Shown: positions 1 to 7,862 of the stretch, one piece after another
How the letters are laid out: each line of letters opens with the position of its first letter
Numbering within the stretch: position 1 is the stretch's first letter
Source of the DNA: Flavobacteriales bacterium UBA4422
GTDB taxonomy: Bacteria > Bacteroidota > Bacteroidia > Flavobacteriales_G > Salibacteraceae
Assembly (NCBI GenBank): GCA_002389645.1
Contig: DGQE01000034.1
Coordinates: 101,563-165,562, forward strand
Reading direction: 5' to 3'
Length of the DNA stretch: 64,000 nt
Notes under the pieces: generated by a model
Seen by the model: only the letters and a program-made list of their open reading frames with translations
Database searches by the model: none
What the model was told of the DNA's origin: nothing
Position numbers and translations under genes: made by a program

Positions 1-328
1 AATAGAGAGTGTCAGGCTTCCCAATTAATTCAATTATTGCTCTAGTTCTACCACCAACATTATCAGGGCCTCTCATAGCAAACTCCAAACCTATTTCGCC
101 AGCTCTTGAAGCCCTTTGGTTTATCATCGACTTTGCTTGAAGGCGCGACATTGGATTAAATTCTCCCGTGTTCACATCTACTTGAGCCCATTCCATTATG
201 TTGGGTTCAGATTCGTTGACAATCTCGACTCTCTCAGAATATTGTTTTTTAGCTGAGCTGTAAAACCCTGATATTAGAGCTATTCCAACTATCGCAGTGA
301 AGCTGGGTAAAAGTATTTTTTTAATCAT
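1..328 (-). CDS. Secreted BNR/VPS10-type repeat protein, N-terminal part only
   Basis: The gene runs off the left edge, so only about the first 109 residues are visible. It begins with a typical signal peptide (MIKKILLPSFTAIVGIALIS and following), so the product is exported. After a short linker comes MRGPDNVGGRTRAI near residues 82-95. In Bacteroidota this GPxNVGGRxRA motif is usually seen at the start of large cell-surface proteins built from sortilin/BNR-type beta-propeller repeats and ending in a type IX secretion sorting domain. The propeller and C-terminus are outside the window, so that family assignment is inference from the N-terminus. The ATG at 326-328 is the first usable start after an upstream gap. 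Confidence 0.6.
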   Translation of the reverse strand, partial: MIKKILLPSFTAIVGIALISGFYSSAKKQYSERVEIVNESEPNIMEWAQVDVNTGEFNPMSRLQAKSMINQRASRAGEIGLEFAMRGPDNVGGRTRAIIELIGKPDTLY

Positions 329-459
329 AATTCTGTTATTTCTCTGTTTCCAAAAACGAGGTGCAATTTATATAAAAAACATCCTTTTATTAAGACAAAA
401 TAAAAGTAAGAGTGTTCAAATTAGAAAACGGCTAGTTATCAATGTTTTGCGGCAGAACT

Positions 460-1203
460 TTAGAGGAAACGCCTTCCAAAGTGGAAAGAAAGGTATAGCG
501 TTACAAAAAATTGGTCGTTGTACGTTTTTGCTAAAATCGGAATCTCTTTTCCAAAGGCATCGAAGGTTGAACCTATTTCTAAACTTTTTATGTCTTCATC
601 ATTTCCAGAGTATTCGAAATTCAGAGCGAACTTGGTGTGTATACCTGGGAATATTCTTGTTTCATCAACACCTAATAGGTAAGAGGCTCTTCCGTAGATG
701 AAAGTTTGAGTACTGTGCTTGTCGTAATCATAGCGCTCTGTAGCCTGTGTGCCTGAGGGGTCATTATAAAGCACATTGATATATATTGGCTTTGCAAAGG
801 CCAAAGTTGGGCCGAATAGAAAAAAGTAACTTACTCGAACCCCTCTCTTGACTTCCTTATCATACAACGTTTTTTGCCATCCAAATGAATTTCGTAAGAA
901 GAAGACAGAATTGAGTTTTCCTTCGAAATAAGACTGGGTGCCGTTATCGATTTTAAACTGCTTAGGATGGTTTACGTTCAGTACCTCTACGTTGTAAATT
1001 TTGTTTGAAAACCCCGTTTGTCTCCATCCTCTCCTGTAATAAACACCGTAACCTCGGGTATGGGCATATCCACCATACATATTCATTGTTCTGTAGAACC
1101 CTCTTTTTTCAATAGGATTTCCTGCATCTTTCTGGGAGGTCAATGTGTTTGAAGTTCCAATTAGAAGGATGAAGAGTAATATGTATCTAAAGCTACTGAG
1201 CAC
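460..1203 (-). CDS. Predicted outer-membrane beta-barrel protein, unknown function
   Basis: A 247-residue protein with an N-terminal signal peptide ending near TLTSQ (residues 20-24). The rest alternates aromatic and polar residues as in transmembrane beta strands, for example YGGYAHTRGYGVYYRRGW, and it ends in FVTLYLSFHFGRRFL, with the aromatic-rich last strand of outer-membrane barrels. I do not recognise a named family. The start is GTG (1201-1203); no in-frame ATG lies before the signal peptide. A TAnnTTTG element ends only five bases before this GTG, so the transcript may have almost no leader. The gene stands alone between a truncated secreted-protein gene and a small lipoprotein gene on the same strand. 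Confidence 0.6.
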   Translation of the reverse strand: MLSSFRYILLFILLIGTSNTLTSQKDAGNPIEKRGFYRTMNMYGGYAHTRGYGVYYRRGWRQTGFSNKIYNVEVLNVNHPKQFKIDNGTQSYFEGKLNSVFFLRNSFGWQKTLYDKEVKRGVRVSYFFLFGPTLAFAKPIYINVLYNDPSGTQATERYDYDKHSTQTFIYGRASYLLGVDETRIFPGIHTKFALNFEYSGNDEDIKSLEIGSTFDAFGKEIPILAKTYNDQFFVTLYLSFHFGRRFL

Positions 1204-1208
1204 TTTTC

Positions 1209-1216
1209 CAAAATTA
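1209..1216 (-). promoter_or_regulatory. Bacteroidota -7 element (TAATTTTG)
   Basis: On the minus strand this reads TAATTTTG, an exact TAnnTTTG match to the Bacteroidota sigma-A -7 element. A TTG lies 23 bases upstream as a weak -33 element. It sits five bases ahead of the GTG start of the barrel-protein gene, which would put transcription start at or next to the start codon. Confidence 0.4.
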
Positions 1217-1374
1217 TCAAATAATCACCGAGATAAGATCAATTATCGGTTGTAAACCTATAACATGTAAGCTTTGACGATTCATTGTACTTTAAGGAAA
1301 GTCACAAAGAGTCAAAATGTTCATTGAGAACTATTTTGAAAAGAAAAATTGGCAATGCGTTAAATCGCAGTCAA

Positions 1375-1506
1375 TTATGCACTTGCTTCTACGCACTCTG
1401 AAGAATCAGTAGCGCCATATGCAGGACAGGTTTCATGTGTCTTACAAGAGCTGATAGAAGCAACTAGTAGCAAAGTAGCGAACGCAATTATGGTAACTTT
1501 ATTCAT
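1375..1506 (-). CDS. 43-residue Cys-containing lipoprotein
   Basis: The frame can be read from 1596, but the sensible start is the ATG at 1504-1506, giving MNKVTIIAFATLLL as a compact signal peptide. It ends in a lipobox I-S-S-C at residues 18-21, so the mature product is a lipid-anchored peptide of only 23 residues (from CKTHETCPAY onward). It keeps two further cysteines (mature positions 7 and 17) that could pair. Small lipoproteins with a CPAY-like motif are common in Bacteroidota and have no known role that I can name. It has no operon partner. Confidence 0.55.
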   Translation of the reverse strand: MNKVTIIAFATLLLVASISSCKTHETCPAYGATDSSECVEASA

Positions 1507-1644
1507 TTGATAGATGTTGAAGAAATCAAACAGATTTCCAAGATTCTTCAAAGTTAAACGATTCATTCTTTGATTTCGTTTATTATTTGGATGCATTTCA
1601 TATAAAGTTTTAACATCGCAATTGGGAAAAAGCCAAATTGCAGC

Positions 1645-2346
1645 ATGAATGGAAGTGAATTAGGTGAGGAATGGAAGGAGGTATTAAAGGATGAAATTGG
1701 AAAGCCTTACTTCAAAAAGTTGAAAGAAATCGTTGAAACCGATCGATCTAATTATACTGTTTTCCCCAAACCATCTCATGTTTTTAATGCCTACAAGCTA
1801 ACAGGTTTTGATGAAGTGAAGGTTGTTATAGTAGGTCAAGATCCTTATCATGGTGAAGGTCAAGCTCACGGTTTGTCATTTTCAGTGTTAGAAGGAATCG
1901 CTTTTCCACCATCTTTAAGAAACGTGTTGAAGGAGTTGAAAAATGATTTTCCAAATACTGATTTTGGTTCTGGAAACCTTTCAAGATGGGCTGCTCAGGG
2001 AGTTTTTTTAATTAACTCTGTGCTAACCGTGCGCAAAAAAGAACCTGCATCACATCAGAAAATGGGCTGGGAGACGTTTACTGATGCAACTATTAGTGCA
2101 CTTTCAGAAAGAAGAGAACATATAGTTTTCTTACTTTGGGGTAACTATGCGCAGTCAAAAAAAGGGTTAATTAATTCAAATAAGCATCTTGTTCTCGAAG
2201 CTCCACATCCATCTCCGTTTTCTGCGCATAAAGGCTTTTTTGGGTGCAGGCACTTTTCTAAAACGAATGAGTATTTGGTTAGGAACAGCATTGATCCTAT
2301 TGATTGGAGTTTGCCTGGAAACCAACTTGTACTCTCAGGACTCTGA
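1645..2346 (+). CDS. ung: Uracil-DNA glycosylase, family 1
   Basis: Removes uracil from DNA, the first step of base-excision repair after cytosine deamination or dUMP incorporation. The 233-residue product has the family-1 water-activating loop GQDPYHGEGQAHG at 64-76 with catalytic Asp66, the uracil-recognition and LLWGNYAQ strand at 163-170, and the DNA-intercalation loop HPSPFSAHKGFFG at 188-200 with the catalytic His188. Length is normal for the family. The last 80 bases are shared with the next gene, which starts at 2267 in another frame, so the two are probably co-transcribed. Confidence 0.97.
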   Translation: MNGSELGEEWKEVLKDEIGKPYFKKLKEIVETDRSNYTVFPKPSHVFNAYKLTGFDEVKVVIVGQDPYHGEGQAHGLSFSVLEGIAFPPSLRNVLKELKNDFPNTDFGSGNLSRWAAQGVFLINSVLTVRKKEPASHQKMGWETFTDATISALSERREHIVFLLWGNYAQSKKGLINSNKHLVLEAPHPSPFSAHKGFFGCRHFSKTNEYLVRNSIDPIDWSLPGNQLVLSGL

Positions 2347-4027
2347 TACTTTGCGCTTATACTTTGCGCACTTAAAAGTTTCTGGAGGTACCAAGCAGCT
2401 TCAAAAAAGGTATGATGCTAAAACGCTGAAATATGATCGGTTTATTTCGACTGACGCTCAAGAATTGAACTATGCCTTGCTTTCAAATGGTTTTTTAGCT
2501 TTTTCAAGAGAGGATACTAAGGCAAATGACACCTTATATGTCAAGATTAATTGTGGGTCTCGCTATTTCTGGTCTAGCTTAGAGCTCACAGAAGAGTCAG
2601 AGACTGTATTCAGAGAGGCTGGAGTGAACGTTAATAGGTTCAGATCAGAGTCAATATCACCATTTCGCATTGAGTCAAGTCTGGAAAAAGGATTGAAGTA
2701 TTTAGAGAATAATGGTTTCCCCTTTGCTAAATTTGAATTTGACAGTTTGTCCTTTGACTCTAATAAAGTTTCTGGTAAACTCACTTTGGAAAAAAGCCGA
2801 CTTGTACGTATCGATAGTGTGGTTGTTATAGGGGACCTCAAGCTCAGAGAATCTTATCTAACCAACTTTTTAAACATCAAAGAAGGCAGCTTGTATAGCG
2901 AACGTGCTATTCAAAAAACCCCCAAGAAATTGGAGGCTATTCGTTTTCTGAGGCAGATAAAAACACCAATTGTAACTTTTCAAGATGATATTACCAAAGT
3001 TGTTTTGTCTTTGAATAAAAGACAAGCAAGCAGTTTTGATGGTATCATAGGTTTCTTGCCCGATAATGTAACAGGTGATATACTGATAACGGGTGATGTT
3101 AAACTTCATCTCGAAAATGCGTTGAAGCAAGGGGAAATAGTAGACTTAAATTGGAGAAAACTGCAAACTAATACTCAAGAGTTGAACGTTGAGTTGATTA
3201 GTCCTTTCATATTGAACTCACCCTTTAGTCTTGATGGGAAGTTGAAAATTTATCGAAGAGACACATTATTCACTGATGTATTTAGGCAGGTTGGAGCGAG
3301 GTTTGTTTTCGGCAGTGGCAACTTTTTTCGACTCTTTGCGGAGCGACAAACAACAAACTTAATTTCTACAGATCAGTATGCTAATATCACATCTCAACCG
3401 CAATTTTTAGACCGTTCAATTACGGGATATGGAGCAGGGTTGAATATTGTGAATGTTGATAACCGCTTGAACCCTTCAAAGGGATTTGAGCTGGTTCCAG
3501 AAATTTCTGCCGGAAACAAAACGATCATTGAAAATCAAAAGCTTCCGGAAGTAATCTACGATTCACTAACGCTGAAAAGCTTGCAGATCAGGTCTACACT
3601 AAATGCCGCATACTATTTGCCTATTGTACCGCGCTTGATCTGGCATCAACGTGGCATCGCAGCGTCTTTAATCAATGATCAATTATTCAATAATGAGGCG
3701 TATAGGATTGGAGGGCTTAAATCGTTGCGAGGGTTTGATGAGGAATCAATATTTGCTTCTACCTATTTTATTCTGAGAACGGAGTTAAGGTATCAAATAG
3801 ATCAAGATGGATACTTTTTTGGTTTTTTTGATGGTGCCTGGTATGAAAACAAATCTTTGAACCACATCGGTCAGAAAAGAGACCTTCCCTATGGCTTTGG
3901 TGCAGGAATTACCTTTAGCACAAAGGCTGGGCTATTTAGTTTGTCATATGCACTAGGAAGTCAACAAGGTAATCCCATCTTGATCAGGGCCGCAAAAATT
4001 CATTTTGGATTCATTAGTCTGTTTTAA
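2267..4027 (+). CDS. BamA/TamA-like outer-membrane protein (Omp85 superfamily)
   Basis: A 586-residue protein when started at the ATG at 2267, chosen because it opens directly with a signal peptide (MSIWLGTALILLIGV, cleavage near LYSQ); the frame is open further upstream but that part is antisense-like read-through of ung. A POTRA-like segment (VVVIGDLKLRESYLTNFLNI and following, roughly residues 185-250) precedes a C-terminal 16-strand-type barrel that carries the Omp85 signature GGLKSLRGFDEESI near residue 480 and ends in a terminal Phe (HFGFISLF). It is shorter than BamA, with fewer POTRAs, so it is a BamA/TamA-family paralogue rather than the essential BamA. The substrate is unknown. Start overlaps ung by 80 bases. 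Confidence 0.8.
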   Translation: MSIWLGTALILLIGVCLETNLYSQDSDTLRLYFAHLKVSGGTKQLQKRYDAKTLKYDRFISTDAQELNYALLSNGFLAFSREDTKANDTLYVKINCGSRYFWSSLELTEESETVFREAGVNVNRFRSESISPFRIESSLEKGLKYLENNGFPFAKFEFDSLSFDSNKVSGKLTLEKSRLVRIDSVVVIGDLKLRESYLTNFLNIKEGSLYSERAIQKTPKKLEAIRFLRQIKTPIVTFQDDITKVVLSLNKRQASSFDGIIGFLPDNVTGDILITGDVKLHLENALKQGEIVDLNWRKLQTNTQELNVELISPFILNSPFSLDGKLKIYRRDTLFTDVFRQVGARFVFGSGNFFRLFAERQTTNLISTDQYANITSQPQFLDRSITGYGAGLNIVNVDNRLNPSKGFELVPEISAGNKTIIENQKLPEVIYDSLTLKSLQIRSTLNAAYYLPIVPRLIWHQRGIAASLINDQLFNNEAYRIGGLKSLRGFDEESIFASTYFILRTELRYQIDQDGYFFGFFDGAWYENKSLNHIGQKRDLPYGFGAGITFSTKAGLFSLSYALGSQQGNPILIRAAKIHFGFISLF

Positions 4028-4057
4028 AAATGACGAATCATACAATTATCGGGTGAA

Positions 4058-5377
4058 TTGGGTTTTAGAAGTCATTTCTTTGCAGCTTTAAGATTCTACT
4101 ATTTGAGACTCCATCTAAACTATATCTGTGGTTTTTGTCTAATTAGCTTTGCACTGCTATCACTCAATCAGTGTACTTTAGAGAAAAGTGTCTCAGGAAA
4201 AAATATTAGCTTCTTGTACAAAGAGGAAGTTCCTGAATTGTTAGCTGAAACAAGTATTCTTAATAAAGAGGGTAAGACCAATATATTGTTGAGATTCAAT
4301 GCAAGTGACTTTGGAAAGTCAAAATCAGATAGAGGTGGAGATGAACTTAGCTATTCATTAAGATATAAGGTTTATGAGAATTACTCCTCTCCGATCGTTT
4401 TAGATAGTGGTAAAGTAATTCGAAAAGGACTGGGTTATAGAGGTGAGGAATATGTTTTAGATAGCATTGAAATAGCCTCAGCCATGGGTCGTAATTATTT
4501 GGTGGAGTGTGTAATTAATGATTTTAATAGCGGAAAGAATAACACGCAATTGATTGATGTGAATCGCTCGATGCGTTTTAATGCGCAGTCAATGAGGTTG
4601 TTCAAGTCTTCCGGGCAGTTAATTTTTACAGACTATGTTTTAGGGGTAGATAGCTACTATGTTAATGTCGATGTGCCCAGACAAAACCTTTATGCTAAAT
4701 ATTATTCACGCGATTTTCCTCCATCTTCTCCACCTTTTTCGACTATTGCTCCACGTCCATTTGATTTTACTCCAGATCGAGTAGATGAGTTGCAAAAAAT
4801 TCATGAGACCAATTTTAAATTGGTTATTTCCAGGCCAGGCTTTTACCAGGTTACGGATGATACGAATCGTAAAACAGGCGGAACAGTTTATTACTTCGGT
4901 GTATCATACCCACAAGCCAAAACTTTGCTCGATCTTGTTAACCCTTTGCGCTACTTGACAACAAATGAAGAATATGAGCAGATTATTGAAGGTCAAAATT
5001 TGAAAAAGGGTGTTGATGCGTATTGGTTGAAAATTGGAGATAACCCTCAACGAGCAAGAGAGTTAATTCGTGCATTTTATAGCAGAGTTCAATGCGCGAA
5101 CACCTATTTCACATCCTATTTAGAAGGTTGGAAATCTGATCGAGGGATGTGCTACATTGTTTACGGCCCCCCTGATGTGGTGTATCGATCTACAGCGACT
5201 GAAACATGGCTCTATGGTGAAGAAGGAAACTACAATTCACTTAGTCTTACTTTTACTAGAGTAGTAAACCCATTTACTACCAATGATTATAGATTGAATA
5301 GATCTGGGTCGTTGAAAACCTCTTGGTATCGTGCAGTTGAATATTGGCGGCAAGGACGTGTATTGACATATAGATAG
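4058..5377 (+). CDS. GWxTD domain-containing protein
   Basis: A 439-residue protein. The C-terminal third carries the GWxTD-type block GWKSDRGMCYIVYGPP at about residues 357-372, with Ser in place of the usual Thr, followed by ETWLYGEE. GWxTD proteins are widespread in Bacteroidota and related phyla; their function is not established. The N-terminus is hydrophobic (LNYICGFCLISFALLSL) and followed by NQC, so it is exported and possibly lipid-anchored, although Gln before Cys is a poor lipobox. No ATG exists near the start: the frame opens with TTG at 4058, with a second TTG at 4103. The stop codon is immediately followed by the ATG of rlmB, so the two are translationally linked. Confidence 0.75.
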   Translation: MGFRSHFFAALRFYYLRLHLNYICGFCLISFALLSLNQCTLEKSVSGKNISFLYKEEVPELLAETSILNKEGKTNILLRFNASDFGKSKSDRGGDELSYSLRYKVYENYSSPIVLDSGKVIRKGLGYRGEEYVLDSIEIASAMGRNYLVECVINDFNSGKNNTQLIDVNRSMRFNAQSMRLFKSSGQLIFTDYVLGVDSYYVNVDVPRQNLYAKYYSRDFPPSSPPFSTIAPRPFDFTPDRVDELQKIHETNFKLVISRPGFYQVTDDTNRKTGGTVYYFGVSYPQAKTLLDLVNPLRYLTTNEEYEQIIEGQNLKKGVDAYWLKIGDNPQRARELIRAFYSRVQCANTYFTSYLEGWKSDRGMCYIVYGPPDVVYRSTATETWLYGEEGNYNSLSLTFTRVVNPFTTNDYRLNRSGSLKTSWYRAVEYWRQGRVLTYR

Positions 5378-6136
5378 ATGAAAAAAGATAATAATCAGAT
5401 TTACGGTCTTCATCCTGTAATGGAGGCATTGCTTTCAGGGAATACCTTGGATAAAGTATTTATTCAAGATGATTTGAAAAATGATCAAGCCAAAGAGCTC
5501 AAAGATTTAGCTAGAAACCTCGGGGTTTCAGTGATTAAGGCTCCAAAGGAGAAGCTTAATAAACTTTGTAGGAAAAACCATCAGGGTGTTGTAGCCTTTA
5601 CCTCTCCAGTTGAGTTTGGTGATATTGAAGAAATCATCCAAAGTGTTTATGAACGAAGTGAAACACCTCTTTTCTTAATGCTTGATAAAGTGAGTGATGT
5701 TCGCAATTTTGGATCTATTGCAAGGTCAGCGTTGTCCGCTGGCTGCCATGCAATTATCATTCCTCATAAAGGTTCATCGGCTATTAACGATGAATCTGTT
5801 AAGACCTCTGCAGGAGCATTGTATCATATTCCTGTTTGCAAAGTGTTTTCATTGGGTGATACAATTCAATTGATGAGAGCTTCCGGTATTGCATCAATTG
5901 CTTGTAGTGAGAAAGCTGAACAAACCATATTTCATTGTGATTTAGAACGCCCAATGAATTTATTATTTGGAAATGAAGGTGAGGGTATTGATCCTCATCT
6001 TTTGAGAATGGCAAAAGAAGAAGCTATGATACCTATGAAGGGTCAGGTTGGATCTTTGAATGTTGCTGTAGCCTGCGCAGTAAGTTTGTATGAGGTTGTT
6101 CGGCAACGCGATTATTTCCCTAAGGCAGAATTATAG
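5378..6136 (+). CDS. rlmB: 23S rRNA 2'-O-ribose methyltransferase, RlmB/TrmH type
   Basis: A SPOUT-fold RNA methyltransferase that, by family, 2'-O-methylates a guanosine in the 23S rRNA peptidyl-transferase region. The N-terminal substrate-binding part begins IYGLHPVMEALLSG (8-21). All three SPOUT motifs are present: LDKVSDVRNFGSIARSALSA (102-121), LLFGNEGEGI (195-204), and IPMKGQVGSLNVAVACAVSL (218-237), which form the knotted SAM site. 252 residues is normal. It starts directly after the stop of the GWxTD gene. Its last 25 bases overlap the 3' end of the convergent gene on the other strand. Confidence 0.92.
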   Translation: MKKDNNQIYGLHPVMEALLSGNTLDKVFIQDDLKNDQAKELKDLARNLGVSVIKAPKEKLNKLCRKNHQGVVAFTSPVEFGDIEEIIQSVYERSETPLFLMLDKVSDVRNFGSIARSALSAGCHAIIIPHKGSSAINDESVKTSAGALYHIPVCKVFSLGDTIQLMRASGIASIACSEKAEQTIFHCDLERPMNLLFGNEGEGIDPHLLRMAKEEAMIPMKGQVGSLNVAVACAVSLYEVVRQRDYFPKAEL

Positions 6137-7671
6137 TTGGTTTTTCTTAACTCTCCGTATGGCATAGATAGAATCTGTGCTTCCACCCAGGTTAAATAAT
6201 CGAAATACTCTAAAGCGACCTTTTCATTTCGGTTCATTAAAAGCAGAGCTAAGTCTTCCTTCATTTCTTTGAATATGTGAGAAGCTCGTTCACCTTGTCT
6301 CAAAGCCTTGGAAAGTTTTTTGAAATACCCAACAAAGGCAGCTTCAAATTCATACCCTAGTTTTAACGCTTTACTGCGTTTATTGAAAAATCGCTCAGTT
6401 GATTTTATCAAATAGTCGAGTAAGTCATAATTACCGAGTTCATAGTGGATAACCAAATTAAACAGTTTTGAAAAACTGTAAATATCTTGTCTGAGATTAT
6501 TCTCATTATCATTTAAAACGAGGTTTAATTGCCTTAAAGACTCTCTATATTGCTGAGCTCCGAAATATATTTTGGCGATGATGTGTCTGAAAACAATTTC
6601 ATCTTCTTTTGTCACTTTTTCTCCGAAAGCTCGAAGCTTTTCTTTCACTGGGTCAATCATGCTAAGCGCTTTGTCATATTCTCCCCTTCGCTCGTAAGCC
6701 AGCATTTCGAAATAGGTGGTTGAAATGAAAATTCTTATTTCAATGTCTATTCGATTAAAGCCAAGTTGGGATTTTAGACCTCTCATTTTTTCAATAAGCT
6801 CGAAAAGCTTTTCGAAATCATCATTTCCTAAATAGTAGTAGAATAAATTTCCTAATGACTTTATGTACTGTTTGGGGATATCTTGAATCAGATTTGAATT
6901 CTCCTCAAAGATTCGCACAACTTTGTTGAAATTTTCAAATGAATCTTCTACATCATTATTAGTAATGGCGCAAAGTCCTTTTACATAATAGCAAGTGGCA
7001 GCGGCTCGTTTTGATAGGGCGGTGTTTTTACCTTTAATCAACTCATGTGATTGGATTTCATTCACAATTTCACGCTCCTGCTCATTACGCACATAACCAC
7101 CTTGTCTGAAAACGTAGTTGATTTTTGAATAGAGAATTTGATATTCAGCCAAGTTCCTTAATCGCTTTATGACCAGTTGCTCTTCTTTCATCAGCTTATT
7201 GAGGTCGCGATCGAATTTGCCTGATTGAAACTCCTCTTCTAGTAAGGTTTTTTCCCATTTCATCAATTCAAATAAATAGTAGAACCGCTCATGTGATTCG
7301 GCTATTTTTTTTGCCTTCGAAACGAGCTTTGAACATTCGTTGTAAAGGGCTTTATTGTAGAGAATTTCGATGCTTTGAATATGTTCTGCCAGTATTGCTG
7401 AAATACTATTTTCTGAGTAGAATAACCTTAAGCTCTTAAGTATTAGTTTGTAGAGATGATTCTTTTCAGAAGGCAGATGCTTTATAAATGTTTCAGTTTT
7501 AAACTGCACTTTAATTGCCTCCTCATCATATTCAGCTTGCTTTTCAATGGCGTCAAAGAGTTTGATGTAGTTCTTTTCACCCGATTGCAATGATGACATT
7601 AACTTAAAGAACCTCTTTTCAGACTTGCTAAGAGATCTAATCAGGCGGAATAATTCATGGGATGGCTTCAT
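6112..7671 (-). CDS. Conserved helical-repeat protein, unknown function
   Basis: A 519-residue, almost wholly alpha-helical soluble protein with no signal peptide or membrane segment. It starts MKPSHELFRLIRSLSKSEKR, a form I recognise only as a Bacteroidota conserved hypothetical. The body has a periodicity suggesting TPR-like helical hairpins (for example YYVKGLCAITNNDVEDSFEN and YFGAQQYRESLRQLNLVL), but I cannot define individual repeats reliably. No catalytic motif was seen. A role as a protein-protein scaffold is inference. It is convergent with rlmB and overlaps it by 25 bases. Confidence 0.7.
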   Translation of the reverse strand: MKPSHELFRLIRSLSKSEKRFFKLMSSLQSGEKNYIKLFDAIEKQAEYDEEAIKVQFKTETFIKHLPSEKNHLYKLILKSLRLFYSENSISAILAEHIQSIEILYNKALYNECSKLVSKAKKIAESHERFYYLFELMKWEKTLLEEEFQSGKFDRDLNKLMKEEQLVIKRLRNLAEYQILYSKINYVFRQGGYVRNEQEREIVNEIQSHELIKGKNTALSKRAAATCYYVKGLCAITNNDVEDSFENFNKVVRIFEENSNLIQDIPKQYIKSLGNLFYYYLGNDDFEKLFELIEKMRGLKSQLGFNRIDIEIRIFISTTYFEMLAYERRGEYDKALSMIDPVKEKLRAFGEKVTKEDEIVFRHIIAKIYFGAQQYRESLRQLNLVLNDNENNLRQDIYSFSKLFNLVIHYELGNYDLLDYLIKSTERFFNKRSKALKLGYEFEAAFVGYFKKLSKALRQGERASHIFKEMKEDLALLLMNRNEKVALEYFDYLTWVEAQILSMPYGELRKTNYNSALGK

Positions 7672-7862
7672 ATGCTATGTTGGCTTTTCAAACAACGTAT
7701 TGCTCATATTGTGGATAATAGACGTTTCTAAAGAAACAAAAGCCAGTTAAGAATCCAAATACTTTTAGACCAAGAGAGGTTTCATCTCGTCAGATTATAC
7801 CTAAAACTGCAGCAGAAAAGTGACTTTATCTATCAAGATGTAATTTTGGACAAAACCAATTC

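Noticed and set aside
297..701. Plus-strand frame across the left barrel gene
   Set aside because: It is antisense to the exported barrel protein; its Arg- and Leu-rich product has no recognisable domain.
7710..7718. Perfect DnaA-box-like sequence (TTATCCACA on the minus strand)
   Set aside because: A single box in the gap between two ordinary genes, without dnaA, dnaN or a cluster of boxes nearby. It is expected by chance in 64 kb and does not mark an origin.
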